64,000 bases of DNA from Halorubrum trapanicum (GCF_017873555.1 NZ_JAGGKE010000004.1:124001-188000), one strand, 5' to 3'. Counted from the stretch's first letter, positions 8,216-17,396 are shown. Numbers and translations are program-made. The notes: generated by a model from the letters alone, not told the origin.

Positions 8216-8758
8216 ATGATCGGTGCGCTCGTCGCGACCGCGTTCTGGGCGATGCTCCCGGCGTACGTCCCGAACAACGCCGCGGTGCTGGCCGGCGGGG
8301 GACGCCCGATCGACGGCGGCCGCGAGTGGCGCGGTGCGCGGCTGCTCGGCGACGGGAAGACGTGGCGCGGCACCGCGGTGGGAACCCTGGTGGGCGTCTG
8401 CCTCGCGCTCGGACTCAACGCGCTCGCCGACCCCGCGAGCGCCGCGGTCGGGGTCGACCTCCCGACGTTCGCGCTCCCGGCCGCGTTCGCGCTCGCGTTC
8501 GGCGCGATGTGCGGCGACATCGGCGCCTCCTTCCTCAAGCGGCGGTCCGGCCGCGAGCGCGGCGCCGCGTTCCCGGGACTCGACCAGCTCGACTTCGTGG
8601 TCGGCGCGCTGGGTCTCGCCTTCGTCGTCGACACCGACTGGGCGCTCGCGGTGTTCACGCCGCGCGTCCTCGCCGTCGTCCTCGTGATGACACCCGTCCT
8701 CCACGTCGTCACGAACGTCGCGGCCTACGCGCTCGGCGTCAAGAACGAGCCGTGGTGA
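8216..8758 (+). CDS. carS: CDP-archaeol synthase (CDP-2,3-bis-(O-geranylgeranyl)-sn-glycerol synthase)
   Basis: Membrane enzyme that activates unsaturated archaeol phosphate with CTP in archaeal polar lipid synthesis. The 180-residue protein has about five hydrophobic segments. The CarS/DUF46 motifs are visible: YVPNNAAVL near the N-terminus, [14 protein letters not shown], and the cytidylyltransferase-like [20 protein letters not shown], followed by [13 protein letters not shown]. The start at 8216 fits the TATA box at 8184. Another lipid gene, GGGP synthase, lies at 14.3 kb but is not in the same operon. Confidence 0.92.
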   Translation: MIGALVATAFWAMLPAYVPNNAAVLAGGGRPIDGGREWRGARLLGDGKTWRGTAVGTLVGVCLALGLNALADPASAAVGVDLPTFALPAAFALAFGAMCGDIGASFLKRRSGRERGAAFPGLDQLDFVVGALGLAFVVDTDWALAVFTPRVLAVVLVMTPVLHVVTNVAAYALGVKNEPW

Positions 8759-8876
8759 CCGGGATCGAAGTTCCGTTAACGACGTTATATCCGTCCGAAA
8801 GTTCGGGATTCTTTCCTATCCGATCGAGAACTGATCGTTTCTCCGTAGAATTCCCAGCGACGAGAACGGCAGAAAG

Positions 8877-8884
8877 ATATATAT
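8877..8884 (+). promoter_or_regulatory. TATA box of the small zinc-finger gene
   Basis: TATATATA sits about 26-33 nt before the ATG at 8910, inside a relatively AT-rich 120-bp intergenic region. The box favours the start at 8910 over the one at 8901. Confidence 0.55.
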
Positions 8885-8909
8885 GCTGGTGTGCCATACC
8901 ATGGCACGC

Positions 8910-9092
8910 ATGTCCAGTAGTGCACCCAGCTCGGACGACGACGTGTTCGACGAGTTCCTCTCCGACCACGGCCACGAGACGGAGATCGTAGGCTGGGAGC
9001 GATCCTATAACAAGCTCCAGTGTCCCGACTGTGGTGCGCTTCACGAGGAGGGAACAGCGCGGTGTTCGGTCTGCGACTGGCGGCCGAGCTGA
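8910..9092 (+). CDS. Small zinc-finger protein (HVO_0416-like)
   Basis: A 60-residue acidic protein ending in a two-CPxC/CxxC zinc ribbon (LQCPDCGALHEEGTARCSVCDW). The N-terminal part (FDEFLSDHGHETEIVGWERSYNK) looks like a family I remember as HVO_0416-type haloarchaeal zinc-finger proteins. Such micro-proteins are common in haloarchaea, with mostly unknown roles. The start could also be the ATG at 8901 (MARMSS...); the TATA spacing favours 8910. Confidence 0.75.
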   Translation: MSSSAPSSDDDVFDEFLSDHGHETEIVGWERSYNKLQCPDCGALHEEGTARCSVCDWRPS

Positions 9093-9172
9093 CGGATCCG
9101 ACGCGCGCACGGCGTTTTCTTTCCGTCATACTCCCCGGTAGTATTATGTGGAATTACTCGGTAGTGGGAACC

Positions 9173-9331
9173 ATGCCGACCTGTCAGAACTGCGGCTCGT
9201 TCGTCACGACCGATTACGTTCGGGTGTTCACGCCGAACGAGGTCGATCGGCCCCGCGTCTGCCCGGCCTGTGAGGATCTGGTCCGCGACGGCGCAGACGT
9301 CCGCGAAGCGCGCGCGACGCGGAGCACCTGA
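9173..9331 (+). CDS. Small zinc-ribbon protein, 52 aa
   Basis: MPTCQNCGSFVTTDYVRVF carries one CxxC and PRVCPACEDL a second, so the protein should bind one zinc in a ribbon fold. A TATA-like GTATTATG lies about 27-32 nt before the ATG. It resembles a haloarchaeal family I recall as DUF7563, but I cannot confirm that. It lies downstream of another zinc-ribbon micro-protein on the same strand; each has its own promoter. Function unknown. Confidence 0.72.
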   Translation: MPTCQNCGSFVTTDYVRVFTPNEVDRPRVCPACEDLVRDGADVREARATRST

Positions 9332-9438
9332 CGAACCGGCCGCGCGATGACGCGCCGGACCGTCGCGGTCGAACCGAGGCTCGCGTCGAGGGCGGTCGAG
9401 CCACGGCGTTTAAGGAGAACCGGAATCTGGGAGTAATA

Positions 9439-11283
9439 ATGACCGATACCACGGTGACGCGGCTGTTCGGGGGGCCGGGGAGCGGGAAGACGACCGCTCT
9501 CTTGGACCGCGTCGAAGAGATACTGGAGACCGAGGACGCCGACGTCCGCGACGTGCTCGTCGTCTCGTACACGCGCGCGGCCGCCGCCGAGATCCGGGAG
9601 CGGCTCGCCGAGCGGCTCGACGTCTCGCCGCGCAGCCTCCAAGGGAACGTGAGCACGATGCACGCGAAGGCGTACGAGCTGCTCGACCTCTCGCGGGGCG
9701 ACGTGGTCGGCGAGGACGACAAGGAGGCGTTCTGCGAGGAGTACGGCATCGAGTTCGAGGACCAGCACGGCGGCGCCGGCCGCCGGACCGCGCGGTCGAC
9801 GACCATCGGCAACAAGATCATCGCCACCTCGCAGTGGCTCCAGCGCACCGAGCGCGACGTGGCCGACTGGTACGACGTGCCCTTCCAGTGGAACGTCGAG
9901 GAGGTCCGGCTCCCGCCCGAGGAGGACCCGAACGCTCAGGAGGGCAACAAGTACACCCCGACGTGGCCCTCCGACGACGAGCGGATCGACATCCCGGAGA
10001 CGATCCGGGCGTGGCGCGGCTACAAGGGCGACAACGACCTCGTCGGCTTCGCCGACATGCTCGAACGGGTCGCGCAGCGCTCGCTCGTCCCGAGCGTCGA
10101 CTACCTGATCATCGACGAGTTCCAGGACATCACGACGCTCCAGTACAACGTCTTCGAGGAGTGGCGCCCGCACATGGAGAAGGTGCTGATCGCCGGCGAC
10201 GACGACCAGGTCGTCTACGCGTGGCAGGGCGCCGACCCCGACCTCCTCCTCGACACCGACGTCGACGAGGACGTCGTCCTCCCGAACTCCTACCGGCTTC
10301 CCTCGGAGATCCTCAACGTCGTCAACGCCGAGATCCGCCACATCGACAAGCGCCAGGAGAAGGACCTCCACCCGCGCAAGGAGGGCGGGACCGTCGAGGC
10401 GATCGAGTCGCCCTCGATGATCGAACTCGTCCGGAACGTCCGGTACACCGTCGAGGACGACGAGGGCGACATCATGTGCCTGTTCCGGGCGCGCTACCAG
10501 ATGTTCGACTTCATCGACGAGTTCATCGACCACGGGATCCCCTTCTCGATGCTCACCGACGGGCGGATGTGGACCGACCGGGTCCAAGACTACGTCAGCG
10601 CCATCGAGAAGGCGGAGGCCGGCGACCCCGTGAACGGGCTGGAGGCCCGGCGGCTGGCCGACATGCTCCAGGACTCGGCGTTCGGGACCCACGACCGCGA
10701 GGAGTTCTACGACTTCCTCGACGACCGCGAGGAGGCGGCCGACGCCGACGACGTCTCGCTGATCGAGGTCCAAGCCGACACCCTCGACGAGTACATCCCC
10801 TTCATGCCGGACACCGACAGCGCCGACGACATGGTCCGGAAGGTGACGAGCTTCCAGCGCAAGTCGATGGGCGCGTACTTCGAGGGCGACTATCAGGAAA
10901 CCGACCCGACCCGCGTCCGCGTCGGCACCATCCACTCGGCGAAGGGCCGCGAGGCCGACCACGTGTTCGTCGCGACCGACCTCACCGAGAAGGTGGTCGA
11001 GCAGATGGCCGCCTCCATCGACGACCCGACGGACGTCGACGGCGTCGAGGAGTTCACGAAGTCGACCAGCCCCGTCCCCCTGCTCACCGACAACGAGCGC
11101 CGCGTGTTCTACGTCGGGATGTCCCGCGCCCGCGAGCGGCTCGTGATCATGGAGAGCCTGATCAGCGGCGCGCCGACGCTGCCGATCAGCGTCCTGCTGT
11201 TCAACGAGCTCCGCGAGGAGCCGGCACAGGACCTCGTCGAGGAGGTCCAAGCGGAGCTGGCGGTGCCAGAGCCGGAGCCGTGA
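9439..11283 (+). CDS. UvrD/Rep-type superfamily 1 DNA helicase
   Basis: A 614-residue ATP-dependent DNA helicase. Motif I is GGPGSGKTTALL (residues 11-22), motif Ia YTRAAAAEI, motif II LIIDEFQDITTLQ (about 223-235), motif III AGDDDQVVYAWQGAD, motif V VGTIHSAKGREADHVFV (about 495) and motif VI YVGMSRARERL (about 558). It is shorter than bacterial UvrD and lacks a long C-terminal extension. The start fits a TTTAAGG box 29 nt upstream. It overlaps the following peptidase gene by GTGA, so the two are translationally coupled although their functions look unrelated. A repair or replication-restart role is likely. Confidence 0.9.
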   Translation: MTDTTVTRLFGGPGSGKTTALLDRVEEILETEDADVRDVLVVSYTRAAAAEIRERLAERLDVSPRSLQGNVSTMHAKAYELLDLSRGDVVGEDDKEAFCEEYGIEFEDQHGGAGRRTARSTTIGNKIIATSQWLQRTERDVADWYDVPFQWNVEEVRLPPEEDPNAQEGNKYTPTWPSDDERIDIPETIRAWRGYKGDNDLVGFADMLERVAQRSLVPSVDYLIIDEFQDITTLQYNVFEEWRPHMEKVLIAGDDDQVVYAWQGADPDLLLDTDVDEDVVLPNSYRLPSEILNVVNAEIRHIDKRQEKDLHPRKEGGTVEAIESPSMIELVRNVRYTVEDDEGDIMCLFRARYQMFDFIDEFIDHGIPFSMLTDGRMWTDRVQDYVSAIEKAEAGDPVNGLEARRLADMLQDSAFGTHDREEFYDFLDDREEAADADDVSLIEVQADTLDEYIPFMPDTDSADDMVRKVTSFQRKSMGAYFEGDYQETDPTRVRVGTIHSAKGREADHVFVATDLTEKVVEQMAASIDDPTDVDGVEEFTKSTSPVPLLTDNERRVFYVGMSRARERLVIMESLISGAPTLPISVLLFNELREEPAQDLVEEVQAELAVPEPEP

Positions 11284-12689
11284 GCGGGGACGGCGCGGAA
11301 CCGAGCGATACCCCGGCGCCGGACGCCGCCGATGAGGCGTCTGCCGCCCTGCGGACCGACCTCCGCCCCGTCGTCGAGGCGGTCCGCGCGGCCGACGCGG
11401 CCGCGTTCGTCGCCGTCGGCGACCGCTTCGACGACGACCTGCGCTACCTCACGCGCTTTTCCGGACCGGACCGACCGTACGCGCTGGTCGTCGTCCCGGG
11501 CAACGGAGCGACCGACGGGAGCGACGAGGCGACGGCGGAGACCGACGCGCCCGCCGGACGGGCCGACCTCTGTGCCCCCGCGCTGTTCGGCGAGCAGGCG
11601 GACCGGGAGTTCGTCTCGAGCGCGCGCGGCGCGGCCGCGGACCCTGCGAGCGACGACGACCGGTTTCACGACGGGGTCGTCCGCGAGGTCCGGACCGAGA
11701 ACGTCGGAGACCACGCCGGCGAGCGCGCGGCCGCGGCCGTGGCCGACCTCACCGACGGCGGGGGGGAAGACGAGACCGGAACCGCCGACAGAACCGTTCT
11801 CACCCCCGCGTCGGTCCCGCACGACGCCGCGGTGTACCTGGAGCGCGCGGGCAACGATCTGGCGTCGACGGACGCGGTCGCGGCCGCCAGGGCGCGCAAG
11901 ACGCCGGCGGAAGTCGACCGGATCCGGCGCGTCCAGCGCGCGGCGGTCGCCGGTCTCGCCCGCGCCGAGGCGGTCCTCGCCGAGAGCGAGGTCACCGATG
12001 ACATCGACGGGGAGGCGGAAGCCGACGGGACCACCGACGGCCGGCGACCGCCGCTCCGCCGGGCGGGCGAACCGCTGACGACCGAGCGGCTCCGCCGAGA
12101 GGTGAACGCCGTCCTCGCCGGTCGCGGGGTCCGCGACGCCGGCAACACGGTGATCGGCGCCGGCCCGTCCGCGGCCGACCTCCACTACGTCGGCGACGAC
12201 CCGATCCGGCCCGGCGAGACGGTGCTGCTCGACGTGTCGCCGCGCGGCCCGGACGGGTACTACGGCGACGCCACCCGGACGTTCGTCGTCGACGGCGACG
12301 GCGGCTGGGAGCGCCGCGCGTCCGTCGCGGTCGAGGCCGCTCGAGAGGCCGCGCTCGCCGAGGTCGAACCGGGCGTCCCGGCCAAGACCGTCCACGGCGA
12401 GGCGGCCGCGGAGCTAACCGCGTACGGCTTCGACCCGAACGCGGACGAGGGTGAGACCGGATTCACGCACGGCACCGGCCACGGCGTCGGCGTGAGCCTC
12501 CACGAGTCGCCGTCGCTGTCGGGCGCCGGCGAGCTGCGGCCGGGACACGTCGTGACCGTCGAGCCGGGGGTCTACGACCCCGAGATCGGCGGCGTCAGGC
12601 TGGAGGACCTAATTCTCGTCACCGAAGACGGGTACGAGATTCTGGCCGAGTACCCGTTCGGGATCGTTCCCGGGTCGGACTCAGCCTGA
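11280..12689 (+). CDS. pepQ: M24 family metallopeptidase (Xaa-Pro peptidase-like)
   Basis: About 469 residues. The C-terminal pita-bread domain holds the five expected metal ligands: two Asp in LLDVSPRGPDGYYGDATRT, His in GTGHGVGVSLHESP (about residue 401), and Glu in VTVEPGVYDP and GGVRLEDLIL. The N-terminal half is the creatinase-like domain, expanded by acidic low-complexity inserts (around residues 80-95, 155-170 and 240-255). I chose the GTG at 11280, which overlaps the helicase stop as GTGA; the frame stays open upstream but there it only shadows the helicase. Probably cleaves Xaa-Pro dipeptides in amino-acid recycling; exact substrate unknown. Confidence 0.87.
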   Translation: MSGDGAEPSDTPAPDAADEASAALRTDLRPVVEAVRAADAAAFVAVGDRFDDDLRYLTRFSGPDRPYALVVVPGNGATDGSDEATAETDAPAGRADLCAPALFGEQADREFVSSARGAAADPASDDDRFHDGVVREVRTENVGDHAGERAAAAVADLTDGGGEDETGTADRTVLTPASVPHDAAVYLERAGNDLASTDAVAAARARKTPAEVDRIRRVQRAAVAGLARAEAVLAESEVTDDIDGEAEADGTTDGRRPPLRRAGEPLTTERLRREVNAVLAGRGVRDAGNTVIGAGPSAADLHYVGDDPIRPGETVLLDVSPRGPDGYYGDATRTFVVDGDGGWERRASVAVEAAREAALAEVEPGVPAKTVHGEAAAELTAYGFDPNADEGETGFTHGTGHGVGVSLHESPSLSGAGELRPGHVVTVEPGVYDPEIGGVRLEDLILVTEDGYEILAEYPFGIVPGSDSA

Positions 12690-12714
12690 CTCGGCGGCGC
12701 GGTACTTCGGCGCG

Positions 12715-13035
12715 TTACTTCGGCGCGTCGCCGCCGTCGACCGCGGCGCCGTCCGTCGACTCGGACTCGTCGGTCCCTCCCGTCGAACCGGCGTCCGCGC
12801 CGTCCGAGTCGGAGCGCAGTTGCCGGGGTAACAGCCCGGAGAGGAGTTCGCGCGCGATCCGGGCGGGGTCGAGGAAGTACTGCGGGAGGACGACCATCGC
12901 GACGGCGACCACGAGCAGACCGGCGCCGAGCGCGACCTCGCCGGCGACCAGCCGGATCACGGCGTAGTTCGCGAGCGGGAGCGCGAAGACGAGCGAGGCC
13001 GCCAGCCCGATCATGTCCGTCAGTCCGAGTCGCAT
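12715..13035 (-). CDS. Small two-span membrane protein (haloarchaeal, unknown function)
   Basis: The first 60 residues contain two hydrophobic helices (MIGLAASLVFALPLANYAVI and GAGLLVVAVAMVVLPQYFL). An amphipathic DPARIARELLSGLLP segment and an acidic S/D/G-rich tail follow. It resembles a short haloarchaeal family I recall as DUF7533. It lies convergent to the M24 peptidase and divergent from ribE. No function can be inferred. Confidence 0.72.
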   Translation of the reverse strand: MRLGLTDMIGLAASLVFALPLANYAVIRLVAGEVALGAGLLVVAVAMVVLPQYFLDPARIARELLSGLLPRQLRSDSDGADAGSTGGTDESESTDGAAVDGGDAPK

Positions 13036-13166
13036 CGACCCTCCGTTGATCCCCGGGGGGCAAAAGGAACGCGGCGGAGCGACGCGGCGACGGCGCGCCG
13101 CGTGACCGGTCCGCCGAGCACGCCCGGACCCAGAACCGATATCCGTCGCCCGCCCCCAGTTCCGGT

Positions 13167-13787
13167 ATGTTCACCGGCATCGTCGAGGACACCGGCACGG
13201 TCCGCGCGCGGACCGAGACCGACGACGGACTCCGGCTGCGGATCGGCGTCGGCGGGTTCGACGACCTCCACCACGGCCAGTCGATAAGCGTGAGCGGCGT
13301 CTGCCTGACCGTCGAGGAGTACGGGAGCGACGCAGCCGACGCCACCGACGCCGGCGGCGACTGGTTCGAGGTGTTCCTCGCGAGCGAGACGGTCGCGAAG
13401 ACGTACCTCAGGGCGGTCCGGGAGGGCGACGCGGTCAACGTCGAGCGCGCGATGCCCGCCGACGGGCGGTTCGACGGCCACGTCGTCCAGGGCCACGTCG
13501 ACACCGTCGCCGAGGTGACCGGTATCGAGCGCGTCGGCGAGGACTGGCGGTTCGCCTTCTCGATCCCCGAGGGGCACGGCGACTACCTCGTCGACAAGGG
13601 CTCCGTGACGCTCGACGGGATCTCGCTGACGGTCGCCGAGAAGCGCAACGGGGAGTTCGACGTCGCGGTCATCCCGACGACGTACGACCTGACGACGCTC
13701 TCGGAGAAGTCGGTGGGCGACCCGGTCCACCTCGAGGTCGACGTGATCGCGAAGTACGTCGAGAACATGCTGGAGGGGTACGCCTGA
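13167..13787 (+). CDS. ribE: Riboflavin synthase (alpha-type, two lumazine-binding domains)
   Basis: Catalyses dismutation of two 6,7-dimethyl-8-ribityllumazine molecules to riboflavin. The N-terminus MFTGIVEDTGTV is the family hallmark. The two repeated barrel domains each show their motif set: SISVSGVCLTVEE with VERAMPADGRFDGHVVQGHV in the first, and GSVTLDGISLTVAEK with YDLTTLSEKSVGDPV in the second. At 206 residues it has the usual length. Many archaea use an unrelated RibC, so the bacterial-type enzyme fits haloarchaea. The spacer to the divergent small membrane gene is about 130 nt. Confidence 0.94.
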   Translation: MFTGIVEDTGTVRARTETDDGLRLRIGVGGFDDLHHGQSISVSGVCLTVEEYGSDAADATDAGGDWFEVFLASETVAKTYLRAVREGDAVNVERAMPADGRFDGHVVQGHVDTVAEVTGIERVGEDWRFAFSIPEGHGDYLVDKGSVTLDGISLTVAEKRNGEFDVAVIPTTYDLTTLSEKSVGDPVHLEVDVIAKYVENMLEGYA

Positions 13788-13823
13788 GAGGCGGGACGGC
13801 GGGGCAACGATTCGAAGCCGTCA

Positions 13824-13888
13824 TTTATAAACGGTTGTCGCAAGAGTAACTGAGAACGATTCCGGAAGCCCGGCCGGTTGTTTATAAA
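13824..13888. repeat. Pair of TTTATAAA palindromes flanking copy B
   Basis: TTTATAAACGG at 13824 and GGTTGTTTATAAA ending at 13888 bracket a 49-bp GC-rich spacer after ribE. The first 11-mer recurs at 56717 beside copy D; GTTG(T/C)TTATAAA recurs at copies D and E. Confidence 0.6.
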
Positions 13889-14250
13889 GGGATAGAGCGG
13901 CTCAACGGAGAACATCCCCAAAGCCCCAGCCGCGAGAACTCGCGCGGCTTGCTGTCGCCCGAAAATCTTCGATTTTCGGGATGACGAGAGAGCTTCGCTC
14001 TCTCGAACCACGCGCCTTGCTCAGTCGCTCGCGCTGCTCGCTCCTTCGCTGCGGTGCTTACTGCGCCGTGCTTCGTCCTCGCGACTGCCCCTTTGAGTCC
14101 CGCCCCGAAACGCACAGCACCTCACGCCTCCCCAGCCTCGTCGGGCGCACCTTCGGGCTCCCTTCGGTCGCCCTCGTTGCGCCCGACTCCCTCGCGCGTG
14201 CTCCTCGCGCCCGACGGGCGCTCGGAGGCACGCGCCAACCGCATCACCGA
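13881..14250 (-). repeat. Structured repeat element, copy B (minus strand, full length)
   Basis: Read on the minus strand it starts with GGCGCGTGCC (near 14236). A hairpin GCGCCC-GTC-GGGCGC follows, then AGCACGCGCGAGGGAGTCGGGCGCA closed by TGCGCCCGACGAGGCTGGGGAGG (each block cited in part), GGGACTCAAAGGGGCAG (CAAAG at 14095-14091), a variable arm, and CTGGGGCTTTGG (13929-13918). The terminal stem TCGCGAGGAC pairs with GTTCTCGCGG through two G-U pairs. The variable arm contains two further perfect hairpins, CCCGAAAATC/GATTTTCGGG and GAGAGAGC/GCTCTCTC. TTTATAAA lies 29 nt beyond the end. Confidence 0.8.
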
Positions 14251-14341
14251 TCGTCTCTAGTAGATCGATTGGCTCCCGAACGGAGTCATCCGCGGACGAA
14301 GCGAACGAAGCGGGCGACAGAATCCTGCGACTGAAAGACGT

Positions 14342-15049
14342 TTAGGCGTCGTGCGCGTCCTTCGCGCCCTTCACCGTCTCGCGGACGGCGTCGACGCCCT
14401 CGTCGTGGAGCAGGTCGCCGACGACGATCACGTCGCTGTGGGCGGCCATCTCGTTGGCCGACTCGTAGTCGCCGATGCCGCCGCCGTAGAAGAGGGTGGC
14501 GTCGTCCAAGGCGTCGTGGGCGGCCGCGACCTTCTCCGTGTCGCCGAAGGTGCCCGAGTACTCGACGTAGACGATCTCCTGGCCGAACATGCGCTCGGCC
14601 ACCTTCGCGTACGCCGCCACGTCGTCGGCGCTGAGGTCGCAGTCGGCCTCCGTCAGTTGGGCGACCGACGCCTCGGGGTTCATGACGATGTACGCCTCGG
14701 TGTGGGTCCGGCTCCAGTCGAGATCGTCGATGCGGACCCACTCCTTGTGCGCGCCGGTGATCCAGAAGGGACCGCCCGCGTTGAACACGGTCGGGATCAG
14801 GTAGCCGTCGAGCGCCGGCGAGTCGATCACGACGCCCGGGTTCGACGGCTCCTGGTACAGCGGCACGTCGTACTCCGCGGCGGCGTCGACGACGCGCGTC
14901 ATCTTCTCCGCGGTGACGTCGAGGGTCCCGCCGATCTCGATCGCGTCCGTCCCGGTCCGGCAGACGTCCTCGAAGGTCTCGCCCGACCGGAGGTCCTTGT
15001 CGGGGTCGACCTTCAGGACGTGGTCCCAGTCGTCCCACGGGTTGGTCAT
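14342..15049 (-). CDS. Geranylgeranylglyceryl phosphate synthase
   Basis: TIM-barrel prenyltransferase joining sn-glycerol-1-phosphate and geranylgeranyl diphosphate, the first committed step of archaeal lipid synthesis. Of 235 residues, the diagnostic blocks are [44 protein letters not shown] and [14 protein letters not shown] with [10 protein letters not shown] (phosphate-binding loops). The ATG at 15049 (MTNPWDDW) matches the family N-terminus. It shares the minus strand with cetZ upstream, about 90 nt away. CarS for a later step lies at 8.2 kb. Confidence 0.93.
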   Translation of the reverse strand: MTNPWDDWDHVLKVDPDKDLRSGETFEDVCRTGTDAIEIGGTLDVTAEKMTRVVDAAAEYDVPLYQEPSNPGVVIDSPALDGYLIPTVFNAGGPFWITGAHKEWVRIDDLDWSRTHTEAYIVMNPEASVAQLTEADCDLSADDVAAYAKVAERMFGQEIVYVEYSGTFGDTEKVAAAHDALDDATLFYGGGIGDYESANEMAAHSDVIVVGDLLHDEGVDAVRETVKGAKDAHDA

Positions 15050-15141
15050 CGGAATCGACTCCACCGGCGGGAACCAAAAAGGTGCGGAACCTGTCCCGCG
15101 AGGGAACGACGCGAGCGCCGAGACGACGGCAGGTCGTGAGG

Positions 15142-16221
15142 CTACAGCAGGTCGTCGAGCTCGTCGTTCTCGAACGCGGCCGCCGGGTCGGGCGTCTCCT
15201 CGCGCTCGTCCCGGACCGCCTGTCGAGCGCGCTCCAAGAACGCCTCGACGCGCTGTGACCGCTCGACGCCCGCGAGGAGGACCAAGGCGGCGATCCGGTC
15301 GGAGTCGAGCGGGAAGTCGCCGCCGCGGACCTGCATCGACCCCGTCTCCTCTTGGAGCCACTTGCGGGCCTTCTCCGCGCCCTTCCGCGAGATCCGGTCC
15401 GGGTCGCCGGCGACCGCGACGAGGGCGGCGTCGGCGTCGGTGGCGCTCGGCAGCGAGAGACCGGTCATCACCGCGCTGCGGACTGCGCTCGTCACGGTCG
15501 TGACGTTCTCCTGCGGGTCCTCGGCCGCGGGCGCCGACGCGAACCCGACCGCGGCCATCCCGCCCGCGCGGAGCGTGTTGATCACCTCGCTCGTGTCGAC
15601 GACGGACTCGCCGACCCCCTCGACCGCCTCGCCGGCGGCCAGGAGGAGACCGATCCGCTTCGCCATCGAGGCGTTGATCGCCTCGTAGCCCCCCTCGACG
15701 GACTCGCCCGCGGAGCGCCACGCGTCGTTGTCGAGCAGGATCGTCGCGTCCGCCTCGCGGACCAGCGTCTTGAGCGACCGGCCGGCGTTCACCTGGTACA
15801 TCGTCCCCTCGTCGCGGCCGGGAAGGATGCCGACCGCGTAGACGGGCACGTCGTACACGCGGTTCAGTTCGCGGACGAGGACCGGCGCGCCGCCGGAGCC
15901 GGTGCCGCCGCCCAGCCCGGCGACGACGAACACCGCCTCGGCCGCCGCGGTGACCTTCGGCGCGAGCGCGTCCAGCACCTCGACGACGTCCTCGTCCATC
16001 ACTTCCGCGCCGAGTTCGTTGTCGCCCCCGACGCCGTGGCCGTTGACGCGCGACTGCCCGACGAGGACCGTTTCGAGCGGGAGGGGATCGAGGTCGGCGG
16101 CGGCCGTGTTGACCGCGAGGGCGTCGAGGACCGCACCGTAGCCGGCGTCGGCGTCGAACTGCGCGAGGGCGGTCGTGAGCTTGCCGCCCGCCTGTCCGAC
16201 GCCGAGGAGGACTGCTTTCAT
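15142..16221 (-). CDS. cetZ: CetZ-family tubulin-like GTPase
   Basis: A 359-residue FtsZ/tubulin superfamily protein of the archaeal CetZ group. The glycine-rich nucleotide loop is [15 protein letters not shown] and the tubulin signature GGGTGSG is at residues 104-110. The T7 loop region (around [16 protein letters not shown]) is present, and the C-terminus is an acidic peptide ending NDELDDLL, a possible partner-binding tail. CetZ proteins affect cell shape and motility in haloarchaea; this paralogue cannot be placed more finely by eye. The start at 16221 excludes a 22-residue upstream extension that crosses the divergent promoter region. Confidence 0.9.
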   Translation of the reverse strand: MKAVLLGVGQAGGKLTTALAQFDADAGYGAVLDALAVNTAAADLDPLPLETVLVGQSRVNGHGVGGDNELGAEVMDEDVVEVLDALAPKVTAAAEAVFVVAGLGGGTGSGGAPVLVRELNRVYDVPVYAVGILPGRDEGTMYQVNAGRSLKTLVREADATILLDNDAWRSAGESVEGGYEAINASMAKRIGLLLAAGEAVEGVGESVVDTSEVINTLRAGGMAAVGFASAPAAEDPQENVTTVTSAVRSAVMTGLSLPSATDADAALVAVAGDPDRISRKGAEKARKWLQEETGSMQVRGGDFPLDSDRIAALVLLAGVERSQRVEAFLERARQAVRDEREETPDPAAAFENDELDDLL

Positions 16222-16264
16222 GCGAGGACGTACCAGTCCCCTCGACAATACCCTTTCCCCGACG

Positions 16265-16270
16265 TTTAAG
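16265..16270 (+). promoter_or_regulatory. TATA box of the coiled-coil gene and pilus-like operon
   Basis: TTTAAG lies 31 nt before the GTG at 16296, in the short divergent region with cetZ. The box argues for the GTG at 16296 rather than the upstream GTG at 16272. Confidence 0.5.
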
Positions 16271-16295
16271 AGTGAAAGCGCGACCAACCGGTCGC

Positions 16296-16850
16296 GTGAC
16301 TGATCACGTACGGGACTCCGACCCGTCGGAGACGGGAACGGAGTCGGCTTCGGCGGAAGCGAACGGATCGGACGGTCGGATCGAGTCCCGGCTCCGCGCC
16401 GTCGAACGCGCGGTCGCGGGGAACGACGCGCGACCGGCCGACCTCGCCGCCGACGCGGAGGCGACGGCCGAGCGCGAGCGGCTCGAATCGCGGATCGCGG
16501 ACCTCGAAGAGCGCGTCGCGGAACTGGAAGCCGCGACGCAGGCGATCCGCGGCTACGCCGGGTCGGTCAGGGCCGTCAACCGCGAGGTCGAGCGCCGGGC
16601 CGACCTCGCGCTGGCGCGGGCGACCGAGGCCGAGCGAGAGAGCGACCGAGCCGTCGAAAGCGACGGCGTCAGTCGAAGCGTGAGCGACGGGGAAAGCGCC
16701 GTGCCCTCGGAGAGCGCCCTCGACGCCGCGCTCCCCGACGACCGACCGGCGTCCGGACCGGGGACCGGCAGCGACGGCGGCGGCAGAAACGACGGCGACG
16801 ACGGGGCGTGGGCGACGGACGCGCTGGACCGCCTCCGGGAGTCGCTGTGA
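16296..16850 (+). CDS. Coiled-coil protein at head of the Tad-like operon
   Basis: An acidic protein of about 184 residues with a central heptad-rich coiled coil (about residues 35-100: [20 protein letters not shown]) and a disordered S/D/G-rich C-terminal half ending in [13 protein letters not shown]. It resembles a haloarchaeal family I recall as DUF7310. It is seven nucleotides from the next gene, so it is probably part of the pilus-like operon. It could tether or regulate the ATPase, but that is only inference from position. Confidence 0.68.
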   Translation: MTDHVRDSDPSETGTESASAEANGSDGRIESRLRAVERAVAGNDARPADLAADAEATAERERLESRIADLEERVAELEAATQAIRGYAGSVRAVNREVERRADLALARATEAERESDRAVESDGVSRSVSDGESAVPSESALDAALPDDRPASGPGTGSDGGGRNDGDDGAWATDALDRLRESL

Positions 16851-16857
16851 CCGGGCC

Positions 16858-17322
16858 GTGATCCGGGTGGTCCTCACCGTCCTCGTGGCGGTCGCGCTGC
16901 TGACGGCGTCGATGCCGGCGATCGAGACGGCCCGAACCGCGACGACGGCGGAGCGGATCGGCGCCGAGACCGATCGGCTGGAACGCGCGATAGGCGGCGT
17001 CGTCGCCGGATCGACGCCCGTGAGCGATCCAGCGATGGCGGCGCAGACGACCGCGCTCGTCCGCGCTCCGACGGGGTTCGCCGCGGCGGACCTCGACCGC
17101 GTCGCGCTCGTCGAATCGGCGGATCGGCCGGGCGAGGTCGCGCTCGCGTATCGGATCGACGGCGGGCCGGAGCGTGAGTTCCGGATCGGGACGGGACCGA
17201 CGCGGACGGCCGTCGACCTCGTCGACGCGCCGATCGAACTCCGACCGGACGGGGCGAGCCGGGTTCGCGTCCGATACGTCGACGACGGCGAGCCGACGGT
17301 CCGGATTAGCCGGGTCGGGTGA
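16858..17322 (+). CDS. Secreted/anchored pilus-operon protein, 154 aa
   Basis: Starts with GTG (VIRVVLTVLVAVALLTASMPAIETARTATTAER): one N-terminal hydrophobic helix followed by a helical neck, the layout of a bitopic pseudopilin, then a small beta-rich domain (VALAYRIDGGPEREFRIG). No archaellin-type class III signal peptide is obvious. It resembles a family I recall as DUF7311. It lies between the coiled-coil gene and the ATPase, which has its own TATA box. Role in the machine unknown. Confidence 0.66.
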   Translation: MIRVVLTVLVAVALLTASMPAIETARTATTAERIGAETDRLERAIGGVVAGSTPVSDPAMAAQTTALVRAPTGFAAADLDRVALVESADRPGEVALAYRIDGGPEREFRIGTGPTRTAVDLVDAPIELRPDGASRVRVRYVDDGEPTVRISRVG

Positions 17323-17365
17323 GCCGTCGGAGAGCACGGCGAAATCGGCGCCTGAGCGAGCGATC

Positions 17366-17374
17366 TTTTATATA
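17366..17374 (+). promoter_or_regulatory. TATA box of the Tad-like ATPase gene
   Basis: TTTTATATA is centred about 27 nt before the ATG at 17397, indicating an internal promoter that can drive the ATPase-TadC pair independently of the two upstream genes. Confidence 0.65.
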
Positions 17375-17396
17375 CCATGCCGCGGTCACGCCCGCC

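Noticed and set aside
9214-11250. 678-aa open frame on the minus strand
   Set aside because: It is the antisense shadow of the UvrD-like helicase gene; the GC-rich codon usage keeps the opposite frame open, and its product is low-complexity (L, V, D, R) with no domain.
9834-12689. Single 951-aa frame as a helicase-peptidase fusion
   Set aside because: The upstream third is out of frame with the helicase and reads as R/P/G-rich nonsense; the peptidase starts at the GTG overlapping the helicase stop.
13881-14250. Transposase remnant in the repeat copies
   Set aside because: No frame in any copy shows transposase motifs; any mobility would need a protein supplied elsewhere.
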